From a virus: a stretch of 23,969 nucleotides of DNA. The stretch covers positions 1 to 23,969 of IMG/VR virus record IMGVR_UViG_3300022538_000110. One strand, written 5' to 3'. Both the position numbers and the translations under genes were made by a program. Positions 12,362 to 22,300 of this stretch are shown piece after piece. Below the pieces are notes generated by a model. The model ran no database searches. It saw only the letters and a program-made list of their open reading frames with translations, and had not been told where the DNA came from. Within the stretch, counting starts at the first letter, position 1; the number at the start of each line of letters is the position of its first letter.

Positions 12362-12476
12362 AGATGATGTCTATAAGAAATTTAAAGAATTAGAAGATAA
12401 AATTGACATCATAGATGAGAATACCAAATTTCTTGTTAGATTGTTTGAAAAAGTTTTAAAAAAGAAGGCGAAATAA
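12345..12476 (+). CDS. 43-residue helical protein
   Basis: A short gene with a clear ribosome site (AAAGGGG, 7 nt before ATG 12345), overlapping the end of the zinc-ribbon gene in another frame. The next gene starts directly after its stop (TAAATG). The product (MIPLNRDDVYKKFKELEDKI, then a hydrophobic-basic helix FLVRLFEKVLKKK) is a single amphipathic coiled coil. Function unknown. The tight spacing on both sides supports translation. Confidence 0.65.
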   Translation: MIPLNRDDVYKKFKELEDKIDIIDENTKFLVRLFEKVLKKKAK

Positions 12477-13169
12477 ATGTTAGCGACTTTAGCTGCGTTA
12501 ATTGCAGACGTCAGAAGTTTAATTAATGAAACTACTGAGAGTTTTTGGACAGACGTTGAAATAACACGTTGGTTGAATGAAGGGCAGGAAATCTTTGCCA
12601 CAGAGACCAAATGTCTTTCTAAATATTATTCTCACGAATTAGAAGCTTCTGATATTAAACACGATAGAGAAATAAGAATGAACAGTGATTATGTTGCTTT
12701 TGATGAGGGTGGAGTTTTATATAATGATAAACCTCTAACCCCGACTTCCTTAAAAGCATTAGATGAGTGGGTAGGTTCTTGGAGAGATACCACAGGAACA
12801 CCTACTCGTTTTTATCTTAGGGGAGATATGATGGGATTTTATCCTAAATGTTCTGCGGGAGACACTGTTAAATACTATGGAATTGAAAGAGCTACAACCT
12901 TATCTGGGAGTGTAGTTCCTTTTTCAGGTGATTATAGGGTTGTAGCTTTTAGACGACATATTAGGGATTATGCAATATCTCTTTGTTGGGAAAAGAAGAA
13001 TGAGATTAAAAAAGCCGATAAAAAAATGGCAAGTTTTGAAAAAGGATTATATACCGCAAACGCTATCCTAAATGGAGAGAAAAACCAACCTAAGATGATA
13101 ATTCCCGCATATAGATCAAGAGCTCACGCTTATTCAATAAGATATGGAAGAACAGATACTTTTGATTGA
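12477..13169 (+). CDS. head-tail adaptor (neck) protein
   Basis: A 230-residue protein. The opening, LAALIADVRSLINE then FWTDVEITRWLNEGQEIFA, is the helical pattern of phage adaptor proteins that ring the portal and hold the tail (comparable to T7 gp11 in role). A beta-rich middle domain follows (TGTPTRFYLRGDMMGFYP). The C-terminal helices, RHIRDYAISLCWEKKNEIKKAD and an Arg/Tyr-rich tail, complete the fold. It starts immediately after a 43-aa gene and precedes the tail tube/nozzle gene, the usual order in podoviruses. No strong Shine-Dalgarno of its own (AAGAAGGCG), so it is probably coupled. Confidence 0.78.
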   Translation: MLATLAALIADVRSLINETTESFWTDVEITRWLNEGQEIFATETKCLSKYYSHELEASDIKHDREIRMNSDYVAFDEGGVLYNDKPLTPTSLKALDEWVGSWRDTTGTPTRFYLRGDMMGFYPKCSAGDTVKYYGIERATTLSGSVVPFSGDYRVVAFRRHIRDYAISLCWEKKNEIKKADKKMASFEKGLYTANAILNGEKNQPKMIIPAYRSRAHAYSIRYGRTDTFD

Positions 13170-13181
13170 TATTTATAAGGA

Positions 13182-14927
13182 GTGATTTCTATAAAAAAAA
13201 TATTTAGAATCCTCGATGACCTTTCTCCTTCCGAGATGAAACTCCGCAACCTCCCCCGCAAACCTTCGGGCTTGTACAATATGAGTCTAAATGAATATGG
13301 TCAATTAGTCAAACGTGCAGGATATAGTGAATACAATACCACTTCACTTGGTGCAGGTAAAATATTGGGTATGCACCGTTTTTATAAGCAGGATACCTCA
13401 TCTAAAGAATTTCTTATAGCTTGGGGTACAAGTCTGTATAAATTAGCTGAAACTGATCCGTGGGGAGCAACTGCATTAACAAGTTGTCCAACTTTAACCG
13501 CTGCTTCCGATACTTATTTTTACGATATTTATAATCATTGTTACATCGTTAATGGTGCAAATACAATGATGAAATATAACCTTACTAATGTCAGAACAGT
13601 AGGGATTACCCCACCTGCCGCTGCACCAACTGGAACTTCTCCTGCAACGGGAAGTTTATCTGCCGGAGATTATTTAGTCAAATATACTTATGTAGACGAA
13701 GATGGATGGGAAAGTAATGCTTCTCCTGCAAGTGCTGCGATAACTGCTTCTGCCAACGATAAGATTACTTTGGCTATAGTAGTTTCGAGTGATGCTAAGG
13801 TAGCCAAGCGTAGGATTTACAGAACTATTGCTGATGGTGCAATTTATTATTACGATAAGGAAGTTGCCAACAATACAGCCATAACTGTTGATTTAACCCA
13901 AGCAGATAGCACGTTAGGACAGGCTAACGTCTTACACACCGACCACACCGCACCTATCTCCGCACCGCATTTAGGAACTAAACGCAGAAGTAGGGCTTAT
14001 ATAGCTAAAGCTGGTATAGTTTATATCTCCAATTTAACCGAACCTGAATATTTTCCACTCGTTACCGGTCAGTATATCTGGACAGGCAACGAACAGAAAG
14101 TTACAGGTATGTTAGAACAGTTGACTGGTCTGCCTGTATTTACTGATGACTCGATTGAACGATTGTTAGGAACAGATAGGGATAACTTTGAATTTAAAAA
14201 CAGCTACGCCACAGAAGGTTGTATTGCCACTCGTTCATTGGTAAATTGTGATAATTTATTAGTTTATTTAGAATTTGACGGAATACACTACTTTGATGGT
14301 GTTTCGACTGGAGTATTCAGTGAGGCACTAAATAAATATATAAAAGATAACATCGTAGATGCTTATGCTTATTTATCTTGTGGGACTTATTATGACGATA
14401 AATATATCTTATGCTATCCAAAAACAGGCGGAACTTATCCTACCGAAACTATTTATATTGATTTAAAAAACAAAACTTACGGTATTTATTCTTTTGCTTT
14501 TGGTTGCTTTTCAAAATGGAGTCGTGGAACGGACGGGCTTTCCTTAAAAGGTGGTAGCAATACAGTAGGTAGGGTATATGAAGTTTTCAATGGTTTAGAA
14601 GATGACGGGGAAAATATAGAAGCCTATGACCAAACAGAATATATAGATTTAGGAATACCCGAAAGAGAAAAGAATTTTTACAAAATATATGTAAGGTGTG
14701 AAGTTACTACCGAATCTACTTTAACAGTATATTACCAGACTGATATAGACACAGAGGCATCTGTAACTACAACTCTAACAGCAGATAAAGACCAATGGTA
14801 TGAAATAGACCTTCCAAGCAATGTTAGAGGAAGGGCAATAAAGATTAGACCAAGAGTAAACAATAAACTTGCAGTTACTTTCAAAGGGTATTTAATCCAG
14901 TATGATATCGAGGAGTTGAGGGTTTAA
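13182..14927 (+). CDS. tail tube/nozzle-like protein
   Basis: About 580 residues. The N-terminus, LDDLSPSEMKLRNLPRKPSG followed by a Gln-Leu-Val-Lys-Arg-Ala-Gly segment, is typical of podovirus nozzle-type proteins, and strand-rich repeats with short Gly/Asp turns suggest a propeller-like body (GMHRFYK, YIVNGANTMMKYN, ISNLTEPEYFP, VYLEFDGIHYFDG). A fibronectin-like insert is near 145-235 (TGSLSAGDYLVKYTYVDEDG). The role is to continue the DNA channel below the adaptor. The start is uncertain. GTG 13182 lies inside the ribosome site AAGGAG, whereas ATA 13191 is optimally spaced, so initiation at a non-standard codon is possible. Confidence 0.75.
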   Translation: MISIKKIFRILDDLSPSEMKLRNLPRKPSGLYNMSLNEYGQLVKRAGYSEYNTTSLGAGKILGMHRFYKQDTSSKEFLIAWGTSLYKLAETDPWGATALTSCPTLTAASDTYFYDIYNHCYIVNGANTMMKYNLTNVRTVGITPPAAAPTGTSPATGSLSAGDYLVKYTYVDEDGWESNASPASAAITASANDKITLAIVVSSDAKVAKRRIYRTIADGAIYYYDKEVANNTAITVDLTQADSTLGQANVLHTDHTAPISAPHLGTKRRSRAYIAKAGIVYISNLTEPEYFPLVTGQYIWTGNEQKVTGMLEQLTGLPVFTDDSIERLLGTDRDNFEFKNSYATEGCIATRSLVNCDNLLVYLEFDGIHYFDGVSTGVFSEALNKYIKDNIVDAYAYLSCGTYYDDKYILCYPKTGGTYPTETIYIDLKNKTYGIYSFAFGCFSKWSRGTDGLSLKGGSNTVGRVYEVFNGLEDDGENIEAYDQTEYIDLGIPEREKNFYKIYVRCEVTTESTLTVYYQTDIDTEASVTTTLTADKDQWYEIDLPSNVRGRAIKIRPRVNNKLAVTFKGYLIQYDIEELRV

Positions 14928-14928
14928 T

Positions 14929-16488
14929 ATGCTTGTTGATTTTAATTTAGAGGGATTAGAAGAAAAAGATGTAAGGGAAATTAAGTTCTTACTGCAAGAA
15001 ATAAATGACACGCTTGAAGGTGGTATCTGGCACACGAATATAAAAGAAGGTGCTATTATGGGTGTACTTTCTGATAGTTTATACAATACTAAAATAGGTA
15101 CTGAAGCACTACATTCTAATACTACGGGCTATCGCAATTCAGTATTAGGTTATCAGGGATTATATTCTAATCTCACGGGATATCAAAATTCGGCAATAGG
15201 TTTTCAAACTTTATCTTCCAATACTTCGGGTTTACGTAACACAGCAATAGGCTATCAAGCACTTTATTCTAATACTATAGGTTATATTAACACAGCAATA
15301 GGCTATCAAGCACTTTATTCTAATACTATAGGACTTACGAATACAGCGATAGGCAATGAAGCACTTTATTCTAATACTATAGGATATTCAAATACAGCAA
15401 TGGGTTATGAAGCTCTTAGAGACAATATTTCTGGTATAAGAAATACAGCGATAGGTGATTATGCGTTAACACTTAATACTACAGGAAATGAAAGTACAGC
15501 AATAGGTACTGAATCACTATCGGAAGGTATTCCAGGAAACAGGAACGTAGCATTAGGATATGCTGCTCTTTACAGTACCACAGGAGAAAATAATGTAGGT
15601 GTAGGAGCTTTCGCTGGAGGTTTAGATACAGGCGATGGCAATGTTTTTCTTGGTTATTATGCGGGTTATGCCGAAACAGGTTCAAATAAACTATATATAG
15701 AAAATAGTAATTCCGCCACGCCTTTAATCTACGGTGAATTTGACAATGATTTAATAGCAATATACGGCAATCTCGGTATAGGAACAAAAACTTTTGGCAC
15801 TTCTGCAACCAGAACTTTAGCTATGTTAAATGGCACAGTTCCCTCTACAAGTCCTGCTAATGCGATCCAATTATATGCAGAAGATGTTTCTGCCAGTAGT
15901 GAGTTAAAAGTTAGAGATGAGGGTACTACCGTTACTACTTTATCTCCGCATAATTTTGAGTTATTTAAACCAGATAAAAATGACCCTTTCCCCTGGAGTT
16001 ATCATTCAGTAAATCAGTTAATAGGAAAGAAAGTAAATGCTGACATTAGCGGTGCATTGAGGGAACTTGAACAGTTAACAGGAAAGAAATTTCTATATTA
16101 TGAAGATGTGAATAAAATATCTTTAGAGGAATATTTAGAGGATAAAAAGAAACAGTTAATAGCAAATTACATTGCAGAAAACGGAACTGAAATTGAAGTA
16201 GAAAAAGATGAAGCTTGGGGAGAAGTAGAAGTTGAAATGCAGGATGCGAAGATAATAACAGAATATGACACAAGTTATGAGTTTGACGAGAAAACAGGAA
16301 AAGTAAAAGAAATTAAAAAACCCAAATATGGGAAGAAAAAAGTATTTAAGAATAAATTAAAGAATGGATATAGGTTTAATGAGGAAACAGGGAAATTCTT
16401 AAAGACAATTAAACCGACCAAAGAAGAAGCGGAAAAAGAGATTAAAAAAGAACTTATAATACCAGATTGGATAAAAGATAGATTATAA
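14929..16488 (+). CDS. tail fibre/appendage protein with 17-residue repeats
   Basis: A 519-residue protein starting 1 nt after the preceding stop. Residues 1-50 are likely the anchoring helix. From residue 53, about ten 17-residue repeats follow (consensus NTAIGYQALYSNTIGYI), the left-handed-helix style seen in trimeric adhesin heads and phage fibres, degrading after about residue 220. A connector, then SPHNFELF and WSYHSVNQLIGKKVNADI, a C-terminal block common to environmental phage fibres that recalls self-processing or chaperone-associated ends. The last 120 residues are highly charged and helical. The likely role is host-surface recognition. Confidence 0.8.
   Translation: MLVDFNLEGLEEKDVREIKFLLQEINDTLEGGIWHTNIKEGAIMGVLSDSLYNTKIGTEALHSNTTGYRNSVLGYQGLYSNLTGYQNSAIGFQTLSSNTSGLRNTAIGYQALYSNTIGYINTAIGYQALYSNTIGLTNTAIGNEALYSNTIGYSNTAMGYEALRDNISGIRNTAIGDYALTLNTTGNESTAIGTESLSEGIPGNRNVALGYAALYSTTGENNVGVGAFAGGLDTGDGNVFLGYYAGYAETGSNKLYIENSNSATPLIYGEFDNDLIAIYGNLGIGTKTFGTSATRTLAMLNGTVPSTSPANAIQLYAEDVSASSELKVRDEGTTVTTLSPHNFELFKPDKNDPFPWSYHSVNQLIGKKVNADISGALRELEQLTGKKFLYYEDVNKISLEEYLEDKKKQLIANYIAENGTEIEVEKDEAWGEVEVEMQDAKIITEYDTSYEFDEKTGKVKEIKKPKYGKKKVFKNKLKNGYRFNEETGKFLKTIKPTKEEAEKEIKKELIIPDWIKDRL
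15085..15594 (+). repeat. 51-bp coding repeats in the fibre gene
   Basis: About ten 51-bp units, each 17 codons. The central copies are nearly identical at DNA level: GCAATAGGCTATCAAGCACT recurs in consecutive units, and the CTTTATTCTAATACTATAGG that follows it recurs in three. This points to recent unequal crossing-over and to likely length variation of the fibre shaft. Confidence 0.9.
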
Positions 16489-16517
16489 AAATAAAGGGGG
16501 TAAAGGAAGATGATTTT

Positions 16518-17804
16518 ATGACTTATGCAGAATTTAAAAGCAAATACCAAAATGGTTATGGTCTTACTACTTCAACTAAATTAAGTGATGCTTGGCGTAA
16601 ATATCAATTAACTGGAACATTGCCAGGTGCTACTACTGTAACTACTACACCAACGACACCGACACCAACTATTACTGACCCCACAGGTGGTTATCCTGCC
16701 GTGCCTAGTACACCAATGATTACCGCACCTACTACACCAACTACACCTACCACTCCAGTAATGCCAACTGTTCCCCCAATTACAGTTCCTACTATAGCTA
16801 TGCCACCAGCACCCACTCCACCAACATTACCTCCAGTTCCAACTTTAACACCACCAGTATTACCAGAAGTTCCAACACTTAAAACACCAACTATGCCTGA
16901 AGTTCCCACTGTCCCACCCTATGAAAAAACACCAGAACAAATTGCATGGGAAGAAGAATATGGCGTGGATTTAAGAGAGTGGAGAGAAGCAGGCGGGTAT
17001 GGGATACCCGAAGATATTCAAACCAAGATGATTCAGAAGGAAACTGACATCTTAAAGGCAAGAGAAGCTGAAAACATAAGGGTAATGAAGAACAATATGG
17101 AAAGACGACAAATTACTAATTCGGGTTTCGTCTTTGCCAATGAACAAACAATTAAGTCAAATACAACAGTAGCAATTGCCAACAATATAAGAGATGTCCA
17201 AATATCAAGTGCATTAATGAAGGCGGCTTCATTTGAGAAAGCTATGGGTGCAAGTGCACAATTCTTAGGATATTTAGCTGACGAATCCTTAAAAGCGTAT
17301 GCACCTAAGATAGCTCAATGGGAAAAAGAAGCCCAGTATAGATTAACCGAATATGGAGTAGAAGCTTCATACGGATTAGCTAAGGCAGATTTAGAAAAAA
17401 GTTATGCTTTAGCAGGTTATGCGATGGCAGGTCAATATGGTTTATCTCAAGCGGAATTGGAAGCTCGATATGGTTTAGCTGAATATGGAGTAGCAGCCGA
17501 ATATGGAATGGCAGGTTATCAAGCTCAAGTGCAAGGTGCTATAGCACAATTCCAAGTTAACGCAATGGCTATTATGACAGAATGGCAGGGTAAAATGGAT
17601 TTATACAAAATGGAAATTAATCAAGCCTATGCACAAGATAATATTAATTTAGCTAATCAATGGACTCAAACATTACAGGATGACCAACAGGCACACGAAG
17701 AAATTTTAGCAGAAATGGAATTAGAGGCTGCGAATGCTCAAGCAGCCGCAGAAGGTGCAGGAAATATTTTTGGAACAATTATAGGATTTCTCTTTGGTAA
17801 ATAA
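16518..17804 (+). CDS. Pro/Thr-rich internal or tail-associated virion protein
   Basis: A 428-residue protein. Residues 1-30 are a small helical head (YAEFKSKYQNGYGLTTST). About 35-135 is an extended Pro/Thr/Val linker (for example PTPTITDPTGGYPAVPSTP). From about 140 on it is helical and Ala-rich, with imperfect repeats around YGLAKADLEKSYALAGYAM and YGLSQAELEARYGLAEYGV. The C-terminus is a hydrophobic Gly-rich segment (AGNIFGTIIGFLFGK) that could insert in membranes. As the first gene of the internal virion cassette it may be an ejection protein, analogous to but not visibly homologous with T7 gp14. Ribosome site GGGGGTAAAGGAAG; the ATG at 16510 opens only three codons. Confidence 0.65.
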   Translation: MTYAEFKSKYQNGYGLTTSTKLSDAWRKYQLTGTLPGATTVTTTPTTPTPTITDPTGGYPAVPSTPMITAPTTPTTPTTPVMPTVPPITVPTIAMPPAPTPPTLPPVPTLTPPVLPEVPTLKTPTMPEVPTVPPYEKTPEQIAWEEEYGVDLREWREAGGYGIPEDIQTKMIQKETDILKAREAENIRVMKNNMERRQITNSGFVFANEQTIKSNTTVAIANNIRDVQISSALMKAASFEKAMGASAQFLGYLADESLKAYAPKIAQWEKEAQYRLTEYGVEASYGLAKADLEKSYALAGYAMAGQYGLSQAELEARYGLAEYGVAAEYGMAGYQAQVQGAIAQFQVNAMAIMTEWQGKMDLYKMEINQAYAQDNINLANQWTQTLQDDQQAHEEILAEMELEAANAQAAAEGAGNIFGTIIGFLFGK

Positions 17805-17805
17805 T

Positions 17806-18222
17806 ATGATAAAACAAATTACCGATAGTAAAACATTTTTAGAAATATGCGATAAATTAAAATATGTGCCTAACTGCAAGTTGAAGGAAAATAGACTTTA
17901 TGGCTATATGGTATCCGGGCTATATAACAAAAAGACATTAACCTTTGCCAGTTATGATGACGAAATGAATGGATGTGCAGTTATCACCATTAGTAATGAT
18001 ATAACAGGTGATTTAACACTATTTGTGATGTTTTTATGGATTGATCCCCATTATCGTAAATTATGGAAGGAATATATGAAATTTACCGAAGAAAAGGCGA
18101 GAGAATATAAGGTCAAAAAAATAAGTTTTACCACGAGTAGAAGCGAAAAGGCGATTGAAAGAAAAATGGATAAATATGGTTATAAGAAAGTTTATAACGT
18201 AATAGAAAAGGAGATGGTTTAG
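17806..18222 (+). CDS. GNAT-fold acetyltransferase-like protein
   Basis: A 138-residue protein. LTLFVMFLWIDPHYRK, then KFTEEKAREYKVKKISFTTS and ERKMDKYGYKKVYNVIEKEM match the central strand, acetyl-CoA-side helix and final strand-helix-strand of GNAT proteins. The acetyl-CoA-binding RxxGxG loop is poorly kept (HYRKLWKEY), so activity is uncertain. A GNAT-like product next to internal virion genes recalls podovirus core proteins of similar size. I prefer ATG 17806, 1 nt after the preceding stop; TTG 17794 in frame would add four residues. It ends directly at the next start (TAGATG). Confidence 0.62.
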   Translation: MIKQITDSKTFLEICDKLKYVPNCKLKENRLYGYMVSGLYNKKTLTFASYDDEMNGCAVITISNDITGDLTLFVMFLWIDPHYRKLWKEYMKFTEEKAREYKVKKISFTTSRSEKAIERKMDKYGYKKVYNVIEKEMV

Positions 18223-19392
18223 ATGGCTGGAACAGGTGGATTTTTTTTAAAGGGTTTAGGTTCAGGTCTACAATCAGGTTTTCAAATGGGTCAACAGATG
18301 CAAGAGATGAAATGGCAAAAGGAACAGAGAAAAAAGTTAGAAGACAAACAAAAGAAAATTGAAGAAAGTATATCCAGTATTGGAAATTTGTTTAAACAAT
18401 ATGGGGCAGATAACACATATTCAGATGTTGAAATTATGCAATTAAATACGGCTCTTTTAGCTTCTGTTCCCGAAGTTCAGGAAATATATAAAGGTGCCAT
18501 TAATAATATACAAACAATGAATAAAGCGAAATTCGAGGAAGACCTTCAATGGTTGGATTTGTTTATAGATTGGACAGAGGGATTAGACCCAAGTAATGTG
18601 CAAGGGATATTTGATACCGTTAAAGGGCGGGTTCAAACTGATAAGGGTAAACAATTATTTACAGCCTACGACACAATATCTAAAAAGAGATATGAGGCAA
18701 TAAAAGCACAACCTACAACTGAAGTATTTACTACGGCAGAAGCAGTTAAAGCGAAATATCCGAATGCAGGATACGAATATAGTGCTACCGCAGGAGGATA
18801 TGTTCCAACATTTCAAAAACCTGAAGCACCTAAAACAGAATTAGACATAATGGGTGAAACAGGAAAGAAACTTGATTATGCTTATGCTACAGGCAACGCT
18901 TCTCATTTTAATCAAATGGCTAAATCTTTAGGAGTAGATACTACATTTGAAACATATAAAAAGAAATATGAAGAACCAGAGGAAGTAATAGGGAAAGTAA
19001 CACCAATAACATTTAAAACTTTACAAGATATAAAAGAATCTTTTAATAATGTTAAAACAAAAGCAGAATATGATGAAGCACTTGCCAGTTATAATGCCTC
19101 AAAAGAAGCCAAAGCCAGTGATTGGACACCACCACCTTTTGAGAATCAATTAACCGAACTTATTAAAAAAGTAGAAACTGCTATTTGGGCTGATTTTGTT
19201 AATAAAAATACTGGTAAATTAAAAGATAAAGGTGAACGGGAAGATTATAACGAACATCTACAATATTACTTGAATTTAATAGAAGAAGCCAAAAGGGCTG
19301 GTATAGATATAAGTCAATTCCAAGCATTTATACCGTATAAAGAGCTATATTGGGGTGCAGGTAATCCATTGGTAATGTCGGAAAGTTGGTAA
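18223..19392 (+). CDS. internal virion (ejection) protein, helical
   Basis: A 389-residue protein. A Gly-rich hydrophobic N-terminus (GTGGFFLKGLGSGLQSGF) leads into a charged coiled coil (QMQEMKWQKEQRKKLEDKQ), and the remainder is helical with turns, including a GYEYSATAGGYVP motif near 190. Gly-rich heads of this kind are common on proteins ejected through or into the cell envelope. The ATG abuts the preceding stop and GGAG lies 12 nt upstream. Location between the GNAT-like gene and the very large protein supports membership in the ejection apparatus. No family is named. Confidence 0.65.
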   Translation: MAGTGGFFLKGLGSGLQSGFQMGQQMQEMKWQKEQRKKLEDKQKKIEESISSIGNLFKQYGADNTYSDVEIMQLNTALLASVPEVQEIYKGAINNIQTMNKAKFEEDLQWLDLFIDWTEGLDPSNVQGIFDTVKGRVQTDKGKQLFTAYDTISKKRYEAIKAQPTTEVFTTAEAVKAKYPNAGYEYSATAGGYVPTFQKPEAPKTELDIMGETGKKLDYAYATGNASHFNQMAKSLGVDTTFETYKKKYEEPEEVIGKVTPITFKTLQDIKESFNNVKTKAEYDEALASYNASKEAKASDWTPPPFENQLTELIKKVETAIWADFVNKNTGKLKDKGEREDYNEHLQYYLNLIEEAKRAGIDISQFQAFIPYKELYWGAGNPLVMSESW

Positions 19393-19393
19393 T

Positions 19394-22300
19394 ATGCAAA
19401 AAATATGGGATATATTTAAAGAAAAAAAAGAAGAAATAAAACTTGGTAGTCAATTTGGTGGTGGCTGGGGAATATCTGATATTGTGAAAAAAGAGGAAGA
19501 AAAAGATGTTTTTAAACCCCAAATTGGTTTAGATATCAAACCAGAAATTACTCCTATAAAACCCGAAGAAAAAGGTTTCGCAGTGAAACCTGAAGAATCA
19601 GAAAATATTTTATCTAATTTATTAGCCACAATGGAAGATTATAAAAGACAAATCAACGAACTTGAAAGCATTGGTAAAGAAAGACCATTTGTTGAAGTAG
19701 AACTTAGAAATTATAGATATGCAATAGGACAATATAATAAAGCTGTTAATAAATATAATGAAATCATTAAAAAACCTGAAATTACTACAAAACCCAAAGA
19801 GAAACCTAAACCTCTTTTTCAAGATGAAAAGATGATGGAGTTGCATAAGATTAATTTTGAATCTTTTAAATTATGGTTTAAAGAATTGAAAGAGTCTAAA
19901 GACAAAATAGCATTTTTTAAAGGGGAAGGTCAATCCCCAGAACTTAAAGAATTGCGTAAACAATATAAGGAGAAGGCTCCTTATATGTATGAAAAGTCAG
20001 AACAATGGATTAGTAATGTTTCTATGATTGCTGTGGGTGTAGGAATGGCATATCAATTAGTTAATGCTGCTGTTACATCTGGATTTAAGGTCAAAGATAA
20101 AGTAATAAATGCTAAAGAATTAAGAGAAGTATTGGCAAGGGCAAGGGCTGCTTATGTTCCAGAAACAGGAAAATTTAAAACTACTTTAAGTGATAACGAT
20201 TTTGCAATAATGAAGCAATTAAATATTTTCTTTAAAACAAGTGGGAGAGGTACTGCTGCCAGGGAAATGCTTGAAAAGATTGTAGAAAAGACGGGTGGGC
20301 TTAGCTTTCCCCAACAAGTTAATATCTTCGGAACTAAATTATACGCTGGTCTCCCTGCTGATGAGATAGTTAAAAGTTTAGTTAAAGCAGGTAAGGTTAC
20401 TGCTAATATAGCCAGAGAATTATCATTAGCCAAACCCGAATTAGTTTCACAAGTAATACAGAACTTATCTTTTGCTTCTCCTGTAATAGCCAGTAAGTTA
20501 GCTCCTGAATTGGTTAAATTGATACCAAAAACAGAACCCAAAGAACTCACCAAAGAAGAAATATATGCTGAAAAATATGGCATTCCTCTTGAAAAAGTAA
20601 AAATTACTGAAGTCCCAAAAGAAGAATTAAAGGAAACTATCGGCGAAAAAGAAATAAAAGCATTAGAAGAAGCAATCGGCAAAAAACCTGAAAGAATATT
20701 GGAAAAACCGCTTACAGGTAAAGAAAAATTTTTAGCAAAGATGGAGGAAATAAGAGCTAAAAAAGTAGAAAAACCATTGCTTGAAGAAGAAGTTACTGTT
20801 AGTTTAGAAGAAGAAGGTAAAGTTGAAGCATTGTGGGCTGGTGAGGAAGTTGGAGGAACGGAGGAAATAACTGACCCAGTAGATAAATTAAACGAACTAA
20901 TTAAAAAAGCCAAACCTTTAAGGGGTAGGCTCGAAACAAAGTATACAGAAGAAAGAGCAAAAAGAATCAAAGAAGTAGAAAGAGTAATTGATGAGGTTGG
21001 CGGAGAAGAAGGATATAGAATTGCTTTATCTAAATTAAAAGGAGAATTAGTTAAACCAGAAACTAAAATTACATTTGAACCTATTAAAGATAAATTATCT
21101 AAACCAGAATTGGACAATCTTTATAATAGTACTTTTAAACATCCTTATTTGGATGAATGGGAAAAGATAAGTGCTGCCAGTGAATTGACTAAATTATTAC
21201 AAGGAGAACTTCCTACTCCCAAAGGATTGGTTTTATTAGAAGAAATTTACGGTTCTAGTTTAATAAAAAGTGTTCTTTCTAAAAGAGCATTAGGATTAAA
21301 AATTACTGATGTTCTTATTGATTTAGGTAACTTACCAAGAGCAATTTTAGCAACTGCCGATATGTCTGCTTTCTTAAGACAGGGCATTATTCCTGTTATA
21401 TCTCATCCAGTAATTTCTGTTAAAGCAATGAAAAAGACTTTTCAATTTGCTTTTAGTCCTAAAGCATTTGACCAATATTTCAAAGATTTAAGGAAAGATA
21501 AATTATATCCTTTAATAAGAAAAAGTGGTTTATCCATTACTGACCCATCAGGATTGGCAAGTGAACGAGAAGAAGCATTTATCTCTCGTTCATTACAAAA
21601 AACACCAATCATAGGAGATGTTGTAAAATTTGCAGAAAGAGCCTATGTTGGTTTTCTGAACAAGGTAAGAGTAGACCTTTTTAAAACTTTTGCCGATGAA
21701 CTTTTATCAAAAGGGTTTAGTCCAGTAAAAGATATAAACTTATTTAAAGCCACCGCAGATGTAGTAAATACCTTTACTGGTAGAGGAAGTATGGGAACTT
21801 TAAATAGAATAACCCCGCAATTAAATATAATCTTCTTTTCTCCCCGTTTAATAACGGCACGATTCAATGCTTTAAATCCTATTTGGTATGCAAAAATGCC
21901 TAAAGAAATCAGAATGAAAGCAATAGGTGATTTTAGTAAATTTGTAGTGTTCGGTTTAACTTTGCTTGCTTTAATTAAGGCAAGTGGTTTAGGAGATGTT
22001 GAAACCAATCCAAGAAGTTCCGATTTCGGGAAAATTAGAATAGGAAACACAAGATGGGATATTTGGGGAGGATTTCAACAATGGGTAAGGGTCTTTGCTC
22101 AAGTAGTTACAGGACAAAGGAAAAACACCGCAACGGGAGAGATTATATCTTTAACTAAAGATGAATATCCCTTTACTACGAGAAAAGAAGTTGCATTAAG
22201 ATTTATTGAAGGAAAACTTGCTCCTGTTCCAGCATTGGTAAATGAATTAATATCTGGGGCAAAAACTTTTGAAGGAGAAGATATTTCTTTAAGAACAGTA

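Noticed and set aside
20152-21117. 321-codon minus-strand ORF
   Set aside because: Antisense to the 1041-aa virion gene, Ser/Leu-rich as expected from reversed Glu/Lys codons, without a start signal.
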